DNA from: Zeugodacus cucurbitae
Lineage: Eukaryota > Arthropoda > Insecta > Diptera > Tephritidae
NCBI RefSeq assembly: GCF_028554725.1
Contig: NC_071668.1
Coordinates: forward strand, 29,428,501 to 29,492,500
Reading direction: 5' to 3'
Length of the DNA stretch: 64,000 bases
Shown here: positions 12,651-24,996 of the stretch, piece by piece
Position numbering within the stretch: position 1 is the first letter of the stretch
Layout: each line of letters opens with the position of its first letter
The notes under the pieces: model-generated
The model's database searches: none
The model's input: only the letters and a program-made list of their open reading frames with translations
Told to the model about the DNA's origin: nothing
Translations under genes and position numbers: made by a program

Positions 12651-13688
12651 TTTTATACTCTCGCAACAAAAGCTGCTAAGAGACTATTAAAGTTTTGTTC
12701 ACATAACGGTAGTTTGTAAGAAACAAAACTAAAAGAGTTAGATATAGGGTTATATATATCAAAATGATAATGATCGGACCACTACCACGGCCACAAAATG
12801 GCGAAAAACGGAAAAATATAAAGTGTCATAACTAAGCCATAAGTAAAGTTATAAACGTAAAATTTGGAATAAAGGACATTTATGGATGCAATTTTTTTTG
12901 GGAAAGTGGGCGTGGCCCTGCCCCCAAATCGGTTATTTGTATACATCGCGCAACAATAGTTGAAATCGGATAATAATAACGCCCACCTCCCATACAAAGG
13001 TTAGGTTGAAAATCACTAAAAGTGGGTTAACTCACTAACGAAAAACGTCAGAAACACTAAATTTTACAGAAGAAATTGCAGAAAGAAGTTGCACTCAGAT
13101 TTTTTTACAAAATGGAAAATGGGCGTGACATCGCCCACTTATGGGTCAAAAACCATACCACAGGAACTACTCGGCCAATTCGAATGGTATATAATATTTT
13201 CTTGACCCCCTGATAACACGTGTGGAAAATGGATGAAATCGGTTCACAATCACGACAACTTCCCATGTAACTCAATTTTCAATTCCATCTAATTCCTTCA
13301 CTTTATAATATATACATATGGAACCAATGAAGATAGCGAAATAAAACTTTACACAAATACTGTATATGATCTGTGACATCACTTGTGAAAAAATTGTTGA
13401 AATCGGGCTATAACTTTTCAAAGCCCCGAATATCGAACGCAGTGCCCCGTGGTAATTTTTCACCGAAAACTTCTGTAAATCTCTCAGGTATCTTAATTTA
13501 ATTCAGAAAATTAAATTAATTCCAGAAAAGGTTAAAATCGGGTCATAGCTTCCCCTAGCTCTCATATACCTAATTATAGGATTTTCAAATTGGGTCAAAT
13601 TGTGTGTTATCTCAATAAAAATATGGCAATAAATTGCAAGAGTATAAAATGTTCGGTTGCACCCGAACTTAGCCTTTCCTTACTTGTT
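12651..13688 (+). mobile_element. DINE-1/HINE-like repeat, copy C (subfamily 2, internally deleted)
   Basis: Forward copy from TTTTATACTCTCGCAAC (12651) to the hairpin GTTCGG-TTGCAC-CCGAAC and CCTTTCCTTACTTGTT (ends 13688). It lacks the GTCC-rich core: text jumps from 'AAAATGATAATGATC' to 'GGACCACTACCACGG'. It carries the subfamily 2 right half, marked by 'CTTTACACAAATACTGTAT' near 13346. The right subterminal repeat is mutated to TTGCAAGAGTATAAAA. Confidence 0.8.
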
Positions 13689-13908
13689 TCTTTTATTTTC
13701 TATAAAATACTTTTTAAGGTCATAGTGGTTCCAAATGACAAATCAAGAAATTGGGATCTGATCACTTCAGCAGCAGTGCTCGTGAACAGCTCGCCAATAT
13801 TTATGGTTATTAATAAAAATATCACTTTTCCTTCAAAAGGGATGTAATATAATAAATATTTTCGAAGATCTATTAATGATATAATTAACAATTTTTGTTT
13901 ATTTCTAG

Positions 13909-13936
13909 TTCTTACCAACATATTGTCAATTCACAT
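13909..13936 (+). other. weak candidate micro-exon (28 nt)
   Basis: Bounded by a pyrimidine-rich acceptor (TTTTTGTTTATTTCTAG) and a good donor (GTAAGTACT). All three frames are open over this length, so it carries no protein evidence. In this much AT-rich DNA such a pair can arise by chance. Confidence 0.2.
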
Positions 13937-16900
13937 GTAAGTACTACTCCTGACATGGTGGTTTTCAAAATAATGCTTTACTTCATTATGTTTATACCTA
14001 TGAGAATTATATATATTTTATCATTAGGGTTCTATTTGTTCATAATAATTTTCATGAAATTACGGAAAAATGGCTAGCAGGACTCAATTTGATTTTGAGC
14101 ACAATGTCGATCCAATTTTACCCAACTTTTACCAGCTTAGAAGGTTTTATCTCGGAAATAACTGTTGATTTACAACTGGTTTACTGAACATTGGCCCATA
14201 AAGTAGTCTAATGACTGAAAGCTTGTCTTGATTTCTACAATCTCAAATATATAGAAATATTTAAAAAATCATTTCCATAAAAACCATTTAAATTTAGCAC
14301 CTCTTGCAGATATTACAATTTTTATGACAAAACAGACACAAACTCAAAACCACAGAATAAGTAAAACACAACAACTGGTGGAGGGCGAACCCAAATTGTG
14401 ATAAAACCTCTAAATTTGTACGCAACTCATTTATTAGCAGCATTTATGTGTGTGTAAGTGTCGTGTATATGCATAAACCGCACGATTCGTTGGGCGTTGG
14501 GCAAATGTACCGAAATGACCACCATCCAGTTAATGATTAAAATGTTCATTTTATGTTACTAAAGCTAATGACGCTGCTCGTGGCAATGACGATGGCGATG
14601 ATTATAAAATGAGTAAGGATAGGGTTTCCGGCGAACGGTCATCAGCAACAACACTTAAACCATTTACCGCCTCCTTTATGACTACGCCCAACATAATTCT
14701 GATGGCAGTGGTGTAATAGTATATATGTACATATGTATTTATGGATATAAATATTTATCACAATTATATATTTACATACATACTTACATATATGTATAGT
14801 TGTGACTGCAGCTGCAATTTTAAGTGTTAAAGTCATAAAATCATAGAGGAGTAGAGAAACAGTTATAGTCCTAAAACTTGATTTGCCAACCCCGTCCGTT
14901 TAGGTCTTTAATTTTCAAGAATTTTTATGATTCCATGGCGTGATTGCACAGTTTGTAGAGATGAGTAAATTGCAATAAGCTTTTAGCACGACATTACACT
15001 GCTTTACATCGTCTTCAAGCCCTTGGATATATGGAAGCTTTTACGAAAAATTAAAAACTTTTTACATTCACATACATATGTACATCAATATGTGTGTATG
15101 TTATTAAATCACAGACTAAAATAGAACTGATTAGAATCCTTAATTGAGACTGCTTAGACTACTACTTAGTATTATTTTCAGTAAGACGAGCATACAACAG
15201 TATTCGGAATGTGTGTTGAAGAAGACGCCATTTTGGCATACATTTTATAGCTCTGAACTCAAAGTGTACCTTCAAAACCAGAGTTTACTGACATTAAACT
15301 TTTAGACAGTTAGGAACAAGAGCAATAAGCTTTTTAGGATTCCCACATATGTATACAACGCTTATATTTGTGACTCTAGTACTGATTGCGTAAACAAATT
15401 GGCCTTGGAAATCTTATATGCCTGTGGTTAATATGAAAAAAAAAGAAAAGGTTGCATGACATTTAGAATTAGTCATTTTGTACATTAGTGGGTGAATACT
15501 CATTACTCTAAAATAATAAATTTTTTCGTTTAAAATTTTTAATAAATGTGTAATAATTTCATTTGAATGTGACCCTTATATGTACATATGTATATATAAA
15601 TATGTGAGCAGTGATGCATACAAACGAAATTCATTTCATCCAGATGTGAGTTCAAGGCCAAGCTTTTCAAAGTTAATGACTCGCGTTGCAAATAAGCGCT
15701 AATCACATACATATACAGCTGTATAACATGTAATATTTGCAAATGTAAAAATATTAAATTGAAATACTGATTATGTGAACTCGTGAAAAATTGCATTTTT
15801 GGGCTCCAAATATATTTGTAATAATTCAGTGCTTTGTTAGCTGAAAAAGCAATGAAACTCCATACCAAACGATTCAAAATGGCATGTGGGAGGCACGTAC
15901 AGACAAAAATATATTTATAACACTTTTTTCTCCTCAAAGATTTTTTTAATAATGGAATTTGTTTACTGATAAGCATGGGCTACTGCTAAAGAATTCTATC
16001 GTATGATACATTATGTATGAATTTTTACACCAGAGCTTTATTTGTTGCTGAAGGTCTCAGCAATTTATTACTTTCATTGATATGTAAATACTTTCTAATT
16101 ACTCTCTCTTAAAGGAACTTAAAACAGAAGAAACAGAAGCAACGTCCAAATTCATGTACATATATGATATCAATACTTATAAAAGAGAACCAAGTCTACA
16201 ATATAAACTTTTAAAAATAGTATATATAGGTATATATTGATATACATCTTAAAAACTTATTGATACAAAAATTAATTGAACTAATTTCTTAGGGTATTAA
16301 ATTTTTTTCTATGCTTCTTGAGCACCTCTGACCAAGTCTTTCTATTGATTTACAAAATAACCTCCTGAGATTAATTTTTGGGTATAAAAACGCCGGCTGC
16401 AGTGGAATGTTTGTTTCATTGTTGACGTTTTAAGTACATTTATGAATAATTTTTATTTTTAAATTTCATTTTTGCTTTATAATGAGCGCTGTTTAACCGA
16501 TGTGATTCACACAGCTCTCTCACATTTTAAATAAAATATATTTGAGGCGCAATAAACAGTTGGAATTTTATGAAACTTAATCACGAACCCATTATAAGTC
16601 CAAATTTTACAACTAACGAGTGTCTAATTGTTTGTACATATGTATAAATATGTTATTAGTATTAGTATGTAGGTATATACTGAGTCTGAGTAAATGACTA
16701 AGGCACCCAAAACTCTTATTCAAAATATTTCTATGTGTTTTAATGGTATACCCATATAGTATACCCAATTCTTTTTCGAAATTATCGAAATCAGTAAGAA
16801 GGTATTTATATTTTTTTTTCAATATGCTCTGCATAAGAATTATTATCAGCGGCTTTACAAGTAATACACAGCAAAAAGGGGAAAACCATTAATAATTGAA

Positions 16901-18726
16901 ATGTTATACAAGAAAATATCGACAGTGACCTCACAACCAGCAAATAATATGGCTAGTATTAATAATATTTTTCTTGTTCATCCTATAATTGTTAGATGTC
17001 ACACAAATTAAAACCTCTGAAAAATAACTTAATTTCAAATTATGTAGAATAATATGAAAAATTTGATTTGACAAAAGCTGCGTGTAAAATCCCTGAATTT
17101 ACGAACCATGGTTTTACACACCTTCGCGAATCACATCGTAAAACCGAACGCTTGTTTCGCAGTGTCAATTTTTGGTACAGGGTTTTAGATAATTTTCCTA
17201 TAAAGTCAAAAAGAGACCAATCCGAGATCTCACCTAACGGCACCTACAAAAGTATTCGAAATTAATTCTATTATTCTTCCATAACTTCTATTTTACGTCA
17301 TATCAAAGGTTTGGCAAGTTGAACCAAAAACTGGTATACATAGCCCAAATCAATTATCTTTATTTTTTTGTTGTCTCTTATTAATATGTATTATGTGTTG
17401 AAGTAGCAACAGTGTAATTAGTAGAGAATTACCTCATTAAAGTGGCATAATCCCTTGCTTTGTTATACTTTTTGTTTATGCCAATTTATATCTGTTGCTT
17501 GTTCGATTCGTCGTCCTCTGACGAATCGAATATAGCTTGCATTTGCGTTATCGGTAATTTCATTTAGTATACCAAAATTATGCTTAAAGTTCAGCTTCAG
17601 TTTAAAAAACTTATTAAACTTTATGTGCATTTTAGTACTGTTTCTGATAATAGTAAATTTAAGTGAAGATCTGTGGAACATTTGGTGTCTAGTCACAGGA
17701 GCAATAAATTTCATTGTCAGCAGACTGTCTTTGTCTGCTTATTAGTGTATTTCTTAAATTGTTGACGGCAAATGGAAGCATAACAACCAAATACGATGCA
17801 TTGCAGCTGTCTATACTGGGTGTATGTTTATTCACTTACGCATTCACATACAAATACCCTGTATACATATATATGTGTACTTGAGCTATCAAAATAAAAT
17901 GATGAATGTGCAACATTTGCAGTCAAAATGCTTACAACGGATTAAATGTCCAACGAATTCGACACAGATGTTCATTAACATAATTCGAGGCGATAAATGC
18001 TGACCAAGGCGGCACTGCCCAAATAGAGCAGAAAACAACAATCCGACTACAACAACCCAGCTAATTTATGAAATACAAATTAAATAATTTATTTAGTGCA
18101 TTCATTAATTTTTTATTTCGCGAAATATTGACAACAATTGCTGTCGTTTTATATATCTACATAATGCGATGAAAATCTTAAAAAATAATAATAGTATTAG
18201 AACATTCCCATTTTGGCCTTAGACGATTATGAAACAACTTTCTTTAGCAACAAACAGCAGCCAATTAATTGTAAACTAACTGCAACCCTGGCGCTCATGT
18301 TCACACACAATTTCCGGAAAATATTTTATAAGCCGCACCTGTGCAAAAATAGCAACAAATAATCAACGAAAAACAAAAAATATAAAATACAAAAAAATAA
18401 AAACAAAAGTTCAAGAGCGCACTTGAGAACACAGAAATTGTTCATTCACGCTCGCACGTCATAATTCTTAGATAATCCACACTAAAAAAGGCATGATGTC
18501 AGACGCCGTCAGCACCCGCCTTCAGAAACAGAGTCAGAGCTGCCAGCTATCTATCTGCTCATTCGATTCACTCAAAGATGCGCCGCCGCTCGGGCGCGCA
18601 AAAAAAGCAAAAAAGCTGCGCTACAAAACAAAACACGGCTTGAACAAATTCGTTAATGTCGAAAGTTGTTATTGAATCGTGTTCAAATTCATTTGTATGC
18701 ACACAAATGTACAAAAAACAAACAAA

Positions 18727-18757
18727 TATGTATATATGTATGTATGTATGTATGTAT
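18727..18757. repeat. TATG microsatellite
   Basis: Tandem TATG/TGTA units (TATGTATGTATGTATGTATG core). Short open frames on both strands here come from the repeat. Confidence 0.85.
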
Positions 18758-19894
18758 ATGAGTATTATTTTTATTTTGGATACGAGTACAAGTATAATTC
18801 CTATAATAAACAATTACTAATGATGCATAAGTCAAGCTCTTGGTTGTTGTTTTGTTCGTGAAATGAGTTTTGCGCACGGTTTTGTGGCGTTTTAGTCACA
18901 TGTAGTCGTTATATGGCAGTAGTATATACATATGTATATAGCAAAATTCATCGCTTAGAAATAAATCAGTTAATGACTTTGTGCGCAATGTTTTATCCTA
19001 ACCTCTTACCAGATATTTCAAATGCCTTTATTACATGGGACCTCTCAGTATTCAAAGATTTGAATGGAAATCAATTGAAGAAATTAAGTTTTACATTTTA
19101 TTTTAGTTATTTTATTGTAAAGTATTTAACAAATAAATGAGATTTTAATTGAAATGAAAAAGATCGTGCTCTGTTGGCTTAGCATTAAATACTCTTGGAG
19201 TGACGTACTGACCAAACTCAGAAATAATCCTTGTAAGAACTCTTCATCGACTTGAATAATATACAAGACGGGAGACAACTTTTTGAAATGATGTAATTGT
19301 ATGTTTGGTGAGAATGCTGAATTAGAATATTTTGTAATGTTTCGAACATACACTCTCAGCACACGAAAGCAAATCATAACTCCAGAAAGCGAAAAATTTA
19401 GCTAATATATAGCTAATGTATTATATATATGTACGAAATGTATGCACCGGACATTGTGACTTTATTGTTTTCCACCTAATTTTTTTCTCATCAAAACAAT
19501 CTGTTTGCTGCAGTACACAGTTTAACGCTTTCTGTTTGTGCCCTGTCTGTGAGATTTCTGGTTGAGCTCATTTTCGTATTTCTTCTTTTGTTTTTTGTTC
19601 ACTTTCAGGTGCAGCCAGCTTTTATTAGATGCTGAGTTATTTTGTTTAATATATTTTAATTACCAAGTGTTTTTTATTTTAATTATATTTTGCTTCTCTT
19701 CCCCATTTCTTTATTTCATAATTCGTACTCACAACTTGTTTAGCGCGTAAACGTGACAATGACTCTATATTTAGAATACTATGCAATGTGCATGGGTTCG
19801 TGCCCAGCGTGAGGCATGCTCAGGCATTTCAAAACATGAAAGCTACTTTTTCATCAAGCTTAATGTGTCTTTATTTTATATAATTTTTATACGT

Positions 19895-21041
19895 TTTTAT
19901 ACTCTCGTAACAAAAGTTTCTAAGAGGATATTATAGTTTTGTTCACATAACGGTTGTTTGTAACACCTAAAACTAAAAGAGTTAGATATAGACCAAAGTG
20001 GTCTGAGTGACGAATAGATTTAAAATCCGGATGTCTGTCCGTCCGTGCGTCTGTACGTCTGTACGTCTGTGCAAGCCGTAATTTACTATTCCTTGGGACC
20101 ATGAGAGGGTTGCTTTCGAAAATAGGCGAAATCGGACCATTGACACGCACACAAAATGGCGAAAACCAAAAACACATAAAGTTTCATAATTAAGCCATAA
20201 ATAGGTTTTATGTATATATCTCGCAAACCAATGAAGCTATATAAACCAAACTTTCTGCTCTCTTACGTACCCTATCCCACACCTTGAAAATAGTTGAAAT
20301 CGGATATTAACCACGCCCACCTCCCATACAAAGGTTAGATTGAAAATTACTAAAAGTTGGTTAACTCACTAAAAAAAACGTCAGAAACACTAAATTTTAC
20401 GGAAGAAATAGCAGAAGGAAGCTGCACTCAGATTGTTTACAAAACGTAAAATGGGCGTGGTATCGCCCGCTTATGGGTCAAAAACCATATCTCAGGAACT
20501 ACTCGACCGATTTCAATGAAATTCCGTATCTACTATTTTTTTGACACCCTGATAACACGGTTAAAAATGGGCGAAATCGGTTCACAACCACGACTACTTT
20601 CTTTATCTCAATTTTGAATTCCATCTTATTCCTTCAATTATAAATTTTCAAGGCCCCAGATATCGAACATGTTGAGCTCAGCGCTTAAGGGTAAATTTTA
20701 ACCGAAAATATGGGTAAATCTCTCAGATAATTTAATATAATTCAGAGGAAATTGTTTTCTTCTAATAGTGTGTCTCTGTTCCATAAATTATTAAAATCGG
20801 GTCATAACATCTTCTGGCTCCCATATACCTAATTATAGGTTTTTCAAAAATAATAATATGAGAGATATCTTAGCAAAATTAAGTGAGCGTATAGTCTTGG
20901 ATATAGTGTACCTTGCTGGTGAAAATTAATGAAATCGGTTCAGGAATTACCTTATATACTATAAGTATATGACGAATTTCGTTATTCTATTAAACTTTAA
21001 AGTGTTCGGTTGCACCCAAACTTAGCCTTTCCTTACTTGTT
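19895..21041 (+). mobile_element. DINE-1/HINE-like repeat, copy D (subfamily 2)
   Basis: Forward copy from TTTTATACTCTCGTAAC (19895) to CCTTTCCTTACTTGTT (ends 21041). It is diverged: the right subterminal repeat and the hairpin left arm are damaged ('AAAGTGTTCGGTTGCACCCA'), and the core reads GTCCGTCCGTGCGTCTGTAC. It shares the subfamily 2 block 'AAATCTCTCAGATAATTTAA' near 20714. Confidence 0.75.
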
Positions 21042-22401
21042 AGGCAATAATTTTATTCTTTGAATTGAAATGTTCATTTCAAAATATGGAACTAGATGTG
21101 AATATAACTACATATGTATGTACAGATTCAAACATAAATTAGCTTCTGTGATTCGGGATTAACCTTCACACACACAAAGCACTATTTTTGAAGAAATTAT
21201 TTGTTGAATGCTCAATTTTTGAGTGACGATGTTTGGCAGATAGTTTTATTAACTGTCAAATATTGGTTATTGTGGTGCCAAAGTGTAGACCTGTTAGTTC
21301 GACCCCCAAAAGTATTGTTCGGAGTTTTTCAATTGCTCTTCGATACTTTGAAAACAATCAATATTTTTATTCGATTACTTTATTGAGACTGACTTTTTTT
21401 TTCAGTGACAGTTAATTGTTAATCTCAAATAACTTGTCGTCCGAAGCATGGAAAAAAATATTTATTAATTAGCTCCATAAAAGCCTGGTAGTCATATAAC
21501 CAACTGTTATTCAGCCGCTTTACGCCAGCTGTGGAAATATTTACAATTTCTTTACAGTTATGTCTATATCATTACGTATACTGATAAATACGGTTCATAT
21601 TTATAATGTATACAAACACACCGAAGAAATTGAAAAGCGTGTATGAATAAATAACTCCGTTATTATTTTTGGTAAACTAGCTAAGCGGCGGGTGAAACGA
21701 AATGCAACAAAACACACCTTAAATTGTACATGGAAGCAATTTAAACTGGGTTAGTAAGCAAATTATTGAAACATAAATGGCTCTCGACCAACTGAAATGG
21801 AGCTGAAACTGTAACTGAAAATGTTTCGCTGGCAGCTGCGTGAGATGCCATTTTTTGATAGCTGCAACGAAAATATGCTGCCCCGACAAGCCGCACTCAA
21901 CACTAAATTGTAAACACTAGCTATTGAATGAGCCTCAAACGGCTGGCCACTTAGTCATAACAACTTTAGCAGCGACTCAACAAGTCGGAAAAGTGAAAAC
22001 ACTTGAAAACTTTTGTGCTGGTCGAACTACAAGCAAACCGCCCAGCCAATACGTCAGAGATGTGAGAGCTGTGGGTTTGGAAAAATCCGAATGAATAGTG
22101 GAAGGCATAAGAAGAAAGTGAAATAGTGCAGCGAGCGCACTAGAGATGGAGAGGGGAAAAAATAAATACGAGGCGGACAGAGGCGAAATCACTGAATGCC
22201 TGCTTTTAAGTGGGCCTAATTGAGATAGGACAGCAACAAGTTGGTGTGAAATTATAATTTCTGTTTCGTCTTCTTCTATTTATTTTGACTTCTTTCTTTC
22301 GTTGCTGGCATAAAGAAATGTATTATAAACCCTATTCGGCGATCCAAAATCTTTAAAGCACGCTTTTCCCAGCTACTAAGTATATACCGTTAATTTGTTC
22401 G
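21042..22401. other. non-coding stretch, no gene seen
   Basis: AT-rich with some more balanced DNA at 21880-22200. No frame with domain support. Confidence 0.55.
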
Positions 22402-22749
22402 TTAATGTTTTTGTGGGCGGTTTTCTTTGGTCTCGCTGCATCCCATGGTAGATGCTGATGTATTGAGAAGAATAACATCTGTCGTCTCACCGCGGAAATT
22501 GTGAATGAGTCGCCTAAGCGTTTCGTGACAGCCGCGTAATTGACGACAATTGAACAAGTAATCAACTCAAGAGCAGTAATTTAACATATATTTCTTGATC
22601 TTGCCGCGCAGTGTGTACGGATCAACCCGAACTTTGAACGGCATGTTATGACACCATTTGATAAGATGAGAAAATTTGGACGTTCTTTCTATACCATGTA
22701 ATACCAAGGTACAAAAATAGTTATACAAAATAAAAGACGTGGATGTCTT
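22402..22749 (-). other. possible coding relic, one frame with an internal TGA
   Basis: On the minus strand one frame stays open from about 22749 to a stop at 22402, except for a single TGA near 22566. The part before it includes MPFKVRVDPYTLRGKIKKYM. The part after it includes LFNCRQLRGCHETLRRLI and VILLNTSASTMGCSETKENR. The block is more GC-rich than its surroundings and uses C/G-ending codons more than random frames here. A possible acceptor (TTTTCAATTTAAG) lies at its start, and a possible donor (GGTGAGACG) lies inside the second half. I do not recognise the protein. It could be two exons, a pseudogene or a transposon piece. Confidence 0.3.
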
Positions 22750-24015
22750 AAATTGAAAATGAAAAAGGGTAAGCTTGGCTAATGTGTTGTGCAAACAACT
22801 TACTCTTATCAGCGGTTCAAAAAAGGTAGTTCAGATATTCGACTTTACTGCATCCTGAGTAGACACAAATGTGAAGTGTACAAAGCTCATTTCATTCTAC
22901 TGATATTAATAAGAACGATTTTGATAAAGCTGTGGTAATTACATGATTCACCATTCCAACAGCTGATGGATTCATAAGAGAAATCCTAGAAATTTGTATT
23001 ATTTATTTTCTTTTTTCATGAACCGTTTTCTCATGTAACTTTTTGATTTTTCTTTCAATATGGACGAGGGAAAGAAAATAAAAGAGGTGGGAAAGATCAG
23101 CCCCACCAATCAATGTCAAGAAATATGTCTTGCTCCAATGACGTAGTCTCAAAATGAGCTCTGATTGGTCATTTCTGCAGAAAAAGAACAAACGTGGCAA
23201 TGCAGCCCAAAATTGTGGGCATGTGAATGGTCTTAACAGTATGTTTCTCCCTTGATTGAAACATTAAACTTTGAAATAGTAACAGATTAAAAGGTTTAAA
23301 CTGGCATCCAATAAATTATATGTAGAGTCGTTACCATGAATCACAATTTTAAGACAATTGTAATTACATTTGTATTTGAATATTTCATATATGACTAACT
23401 ATCTTCGCTTTGCCAGATATCTGCATTGCAAACTTTTATAGTCAAACGATTAACTCTCCGTTTGTTATTAATAATTCAATTAATGGTTCGCATTTGGTGG
23501 TGTGTCAATCTTCAAATACCCGTTTCCATAACATGTAAATTTAATCGAATATTTTAATGTTTATGAGGAATTTTTCACACTGAAAAGCTATTTATGCGAT
23601 TTGCTGAATAAGGATTTAATGAAAGAAATCAACGTTCGGATTTATATTTAATTAATAAACTTCTTTAATTAATAAACTTAATTAATAAACTACTTCAGGA
23701 ATTCGTTGAAAAATTAAAAGATTATTGGAAAGTGTAAATTTTCAATTTGCTTAAAAATGTTACCGAAAGCTGATTTTTTGTTATGTTAATTCAAATTGAT
23801 AAAACTCACTGTTTGTTGAATAAATTCTGAAAAATTATGCAACTTATCAGATTTAAGTTTACTTCCTGCTAATTATGCTTATCGCTTGAACTTATAAAAG
23901 AAATTACGTCATTTTAAGATTTACTTATACAAAATACAAGTTTAACATTAATTATAGCTTTTTAATTTCTTGTGCTGAGTTAAATAATAATAATAAAAAA
24001 TTTTATTTCTTTCAG
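22750..24015. other. non-coding stretch with a short tandem repeat
   Basis: AT-rich. 23649-23694 holds three copies of an AATTAATAAACTT-like unit. No coding frame supported. Confidence 0.55.
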
Positions 24016-24052
24016 CAACTTTTTCGGCCGAAAGAAGCGTGAATTTTTTGAG
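24016..24052 (+). CDS. candidate 37-nt micro-exon of an unidentified gene
   Basis: TTTTATTTCTTTCAG precedes it and GAG-GTAAGTTG follows, so both splice sites match the insect consensus well. With one base completing the previous codon it reads NFFGRKKREFFE and ends on a codon boundary. In a second open frame it reads TFSAERSVNFL and ends with two spare bases. The third frame has a stop. The protein is not recognised, and no partner exon was found that clearly fits the first frame. The second frame would be phase-compatible with an acceptor at 39231/39232, but that is only a phase match. It lies 55 bp upstream of a truncated repeat copy. Confidence 0.4.
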
Positions 24053-24106
24053 GTAAGTTGTTGAATTAAAAAAAATATATATTCGAGGTTCTCATATATT
24101 TATTTA

Positions 24107-24996
24107 ATCGGACCACTGCCACGCCCACAAAATGGCGAAAACCGAAAACACATAAAGTGCCATAACTAAGGCATAAATTAAGCTATGGAATTAAAATTTG
24201 GTATGAAGGATCGCACTATGAACGGGCATATGGGGATGTAATTTTTTGGGGGAAGTGGGCGTGGCCCCGCCCCCTACTAAGTTTTTTGTACATATCTCGC
24301 AAACCAATAGAGCTATATAAACCAAACTTTCTGCAGTCGTTTTTTTAGCCACTTCCTAATACAGTCTAAAAATGAAAGAAATCGGATCATAACCACGCCC
24401 ACCTCCCATACAAAAGTTAGGTTGAAAATTACTAAAAGTGGGTTAACTCACTAAGGAAAAACGGCAGAAACACTAAATTTCACATAAGAAATGGCAGATG
24501 GAAGCTACACTCAGATTTTTTTACAAAATGAAAAATGGGCGTGGCGTCGCCCACTTTTGGGTCAAAAACCATATCTCAGGAACTACTCCACCGATTTCAA
24601 TGAAACTTGGTTTGTAATAGTTTCCTTACATCCCAATGATATGTTGTGAAAATAGGCCAAATCGCTTCACAACCACGCCTACTTCCTATATACCAGAACT
24701 TTGAAGTCGGTCTGAATCGTTTACTTTACAATATATAAGTTAAGCGCTAGTGAAGATATCGGTGCAGAACTTTGCATCGGACCATAGGTTTTTAAGGCCC
24801 CATATATCGAACACGAGGACCTCGGTGCTTCTAACCTAATATTCCAAGTTTCCAACTTTCAATGGACTTTATACAATATATATGACGAATATATGGGTCA
24901 AATTGTGTATTATATAATATAAATAAAGTTAAATAAATAAATTGCGAGAGTATAAAATGTTCGGTTACACCCGAACTTAGCCCTTCCTTACTTGTT
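24107..24996 (+). mobile_element. DINE-1/HINE-like repeat, copy E (5'-truncated, subfamily 1)
   Basis: Starts inside the element at AATCGGACCACTGCCACGCC and runs to the intact 3' end: TTGCGAGAGTATAAAA, hairpin GTTCGG-TTACAC-CCGAAC, CCCTTCCTTACTTGTT (ends 24996). The left subterminal repeat and the GTCC core are missing. The right half carries the subfamily 1 marker GAGGACCTCGGTGCTTCT near 24820. Confidence 0.8.

Larger units (their letters stand above)
13689..19894. other. long non-coding stretch, probably intergenic or intronic
   Basis: About 6.2 kb of AT-rich DNA. It contains one weak candidate micro-exon (13909-13936, listed separately) and simple-sequence tracts. I see no reading frame with a domain, no transposase relic and no tRNA-like box. 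Confidence 0.55.
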
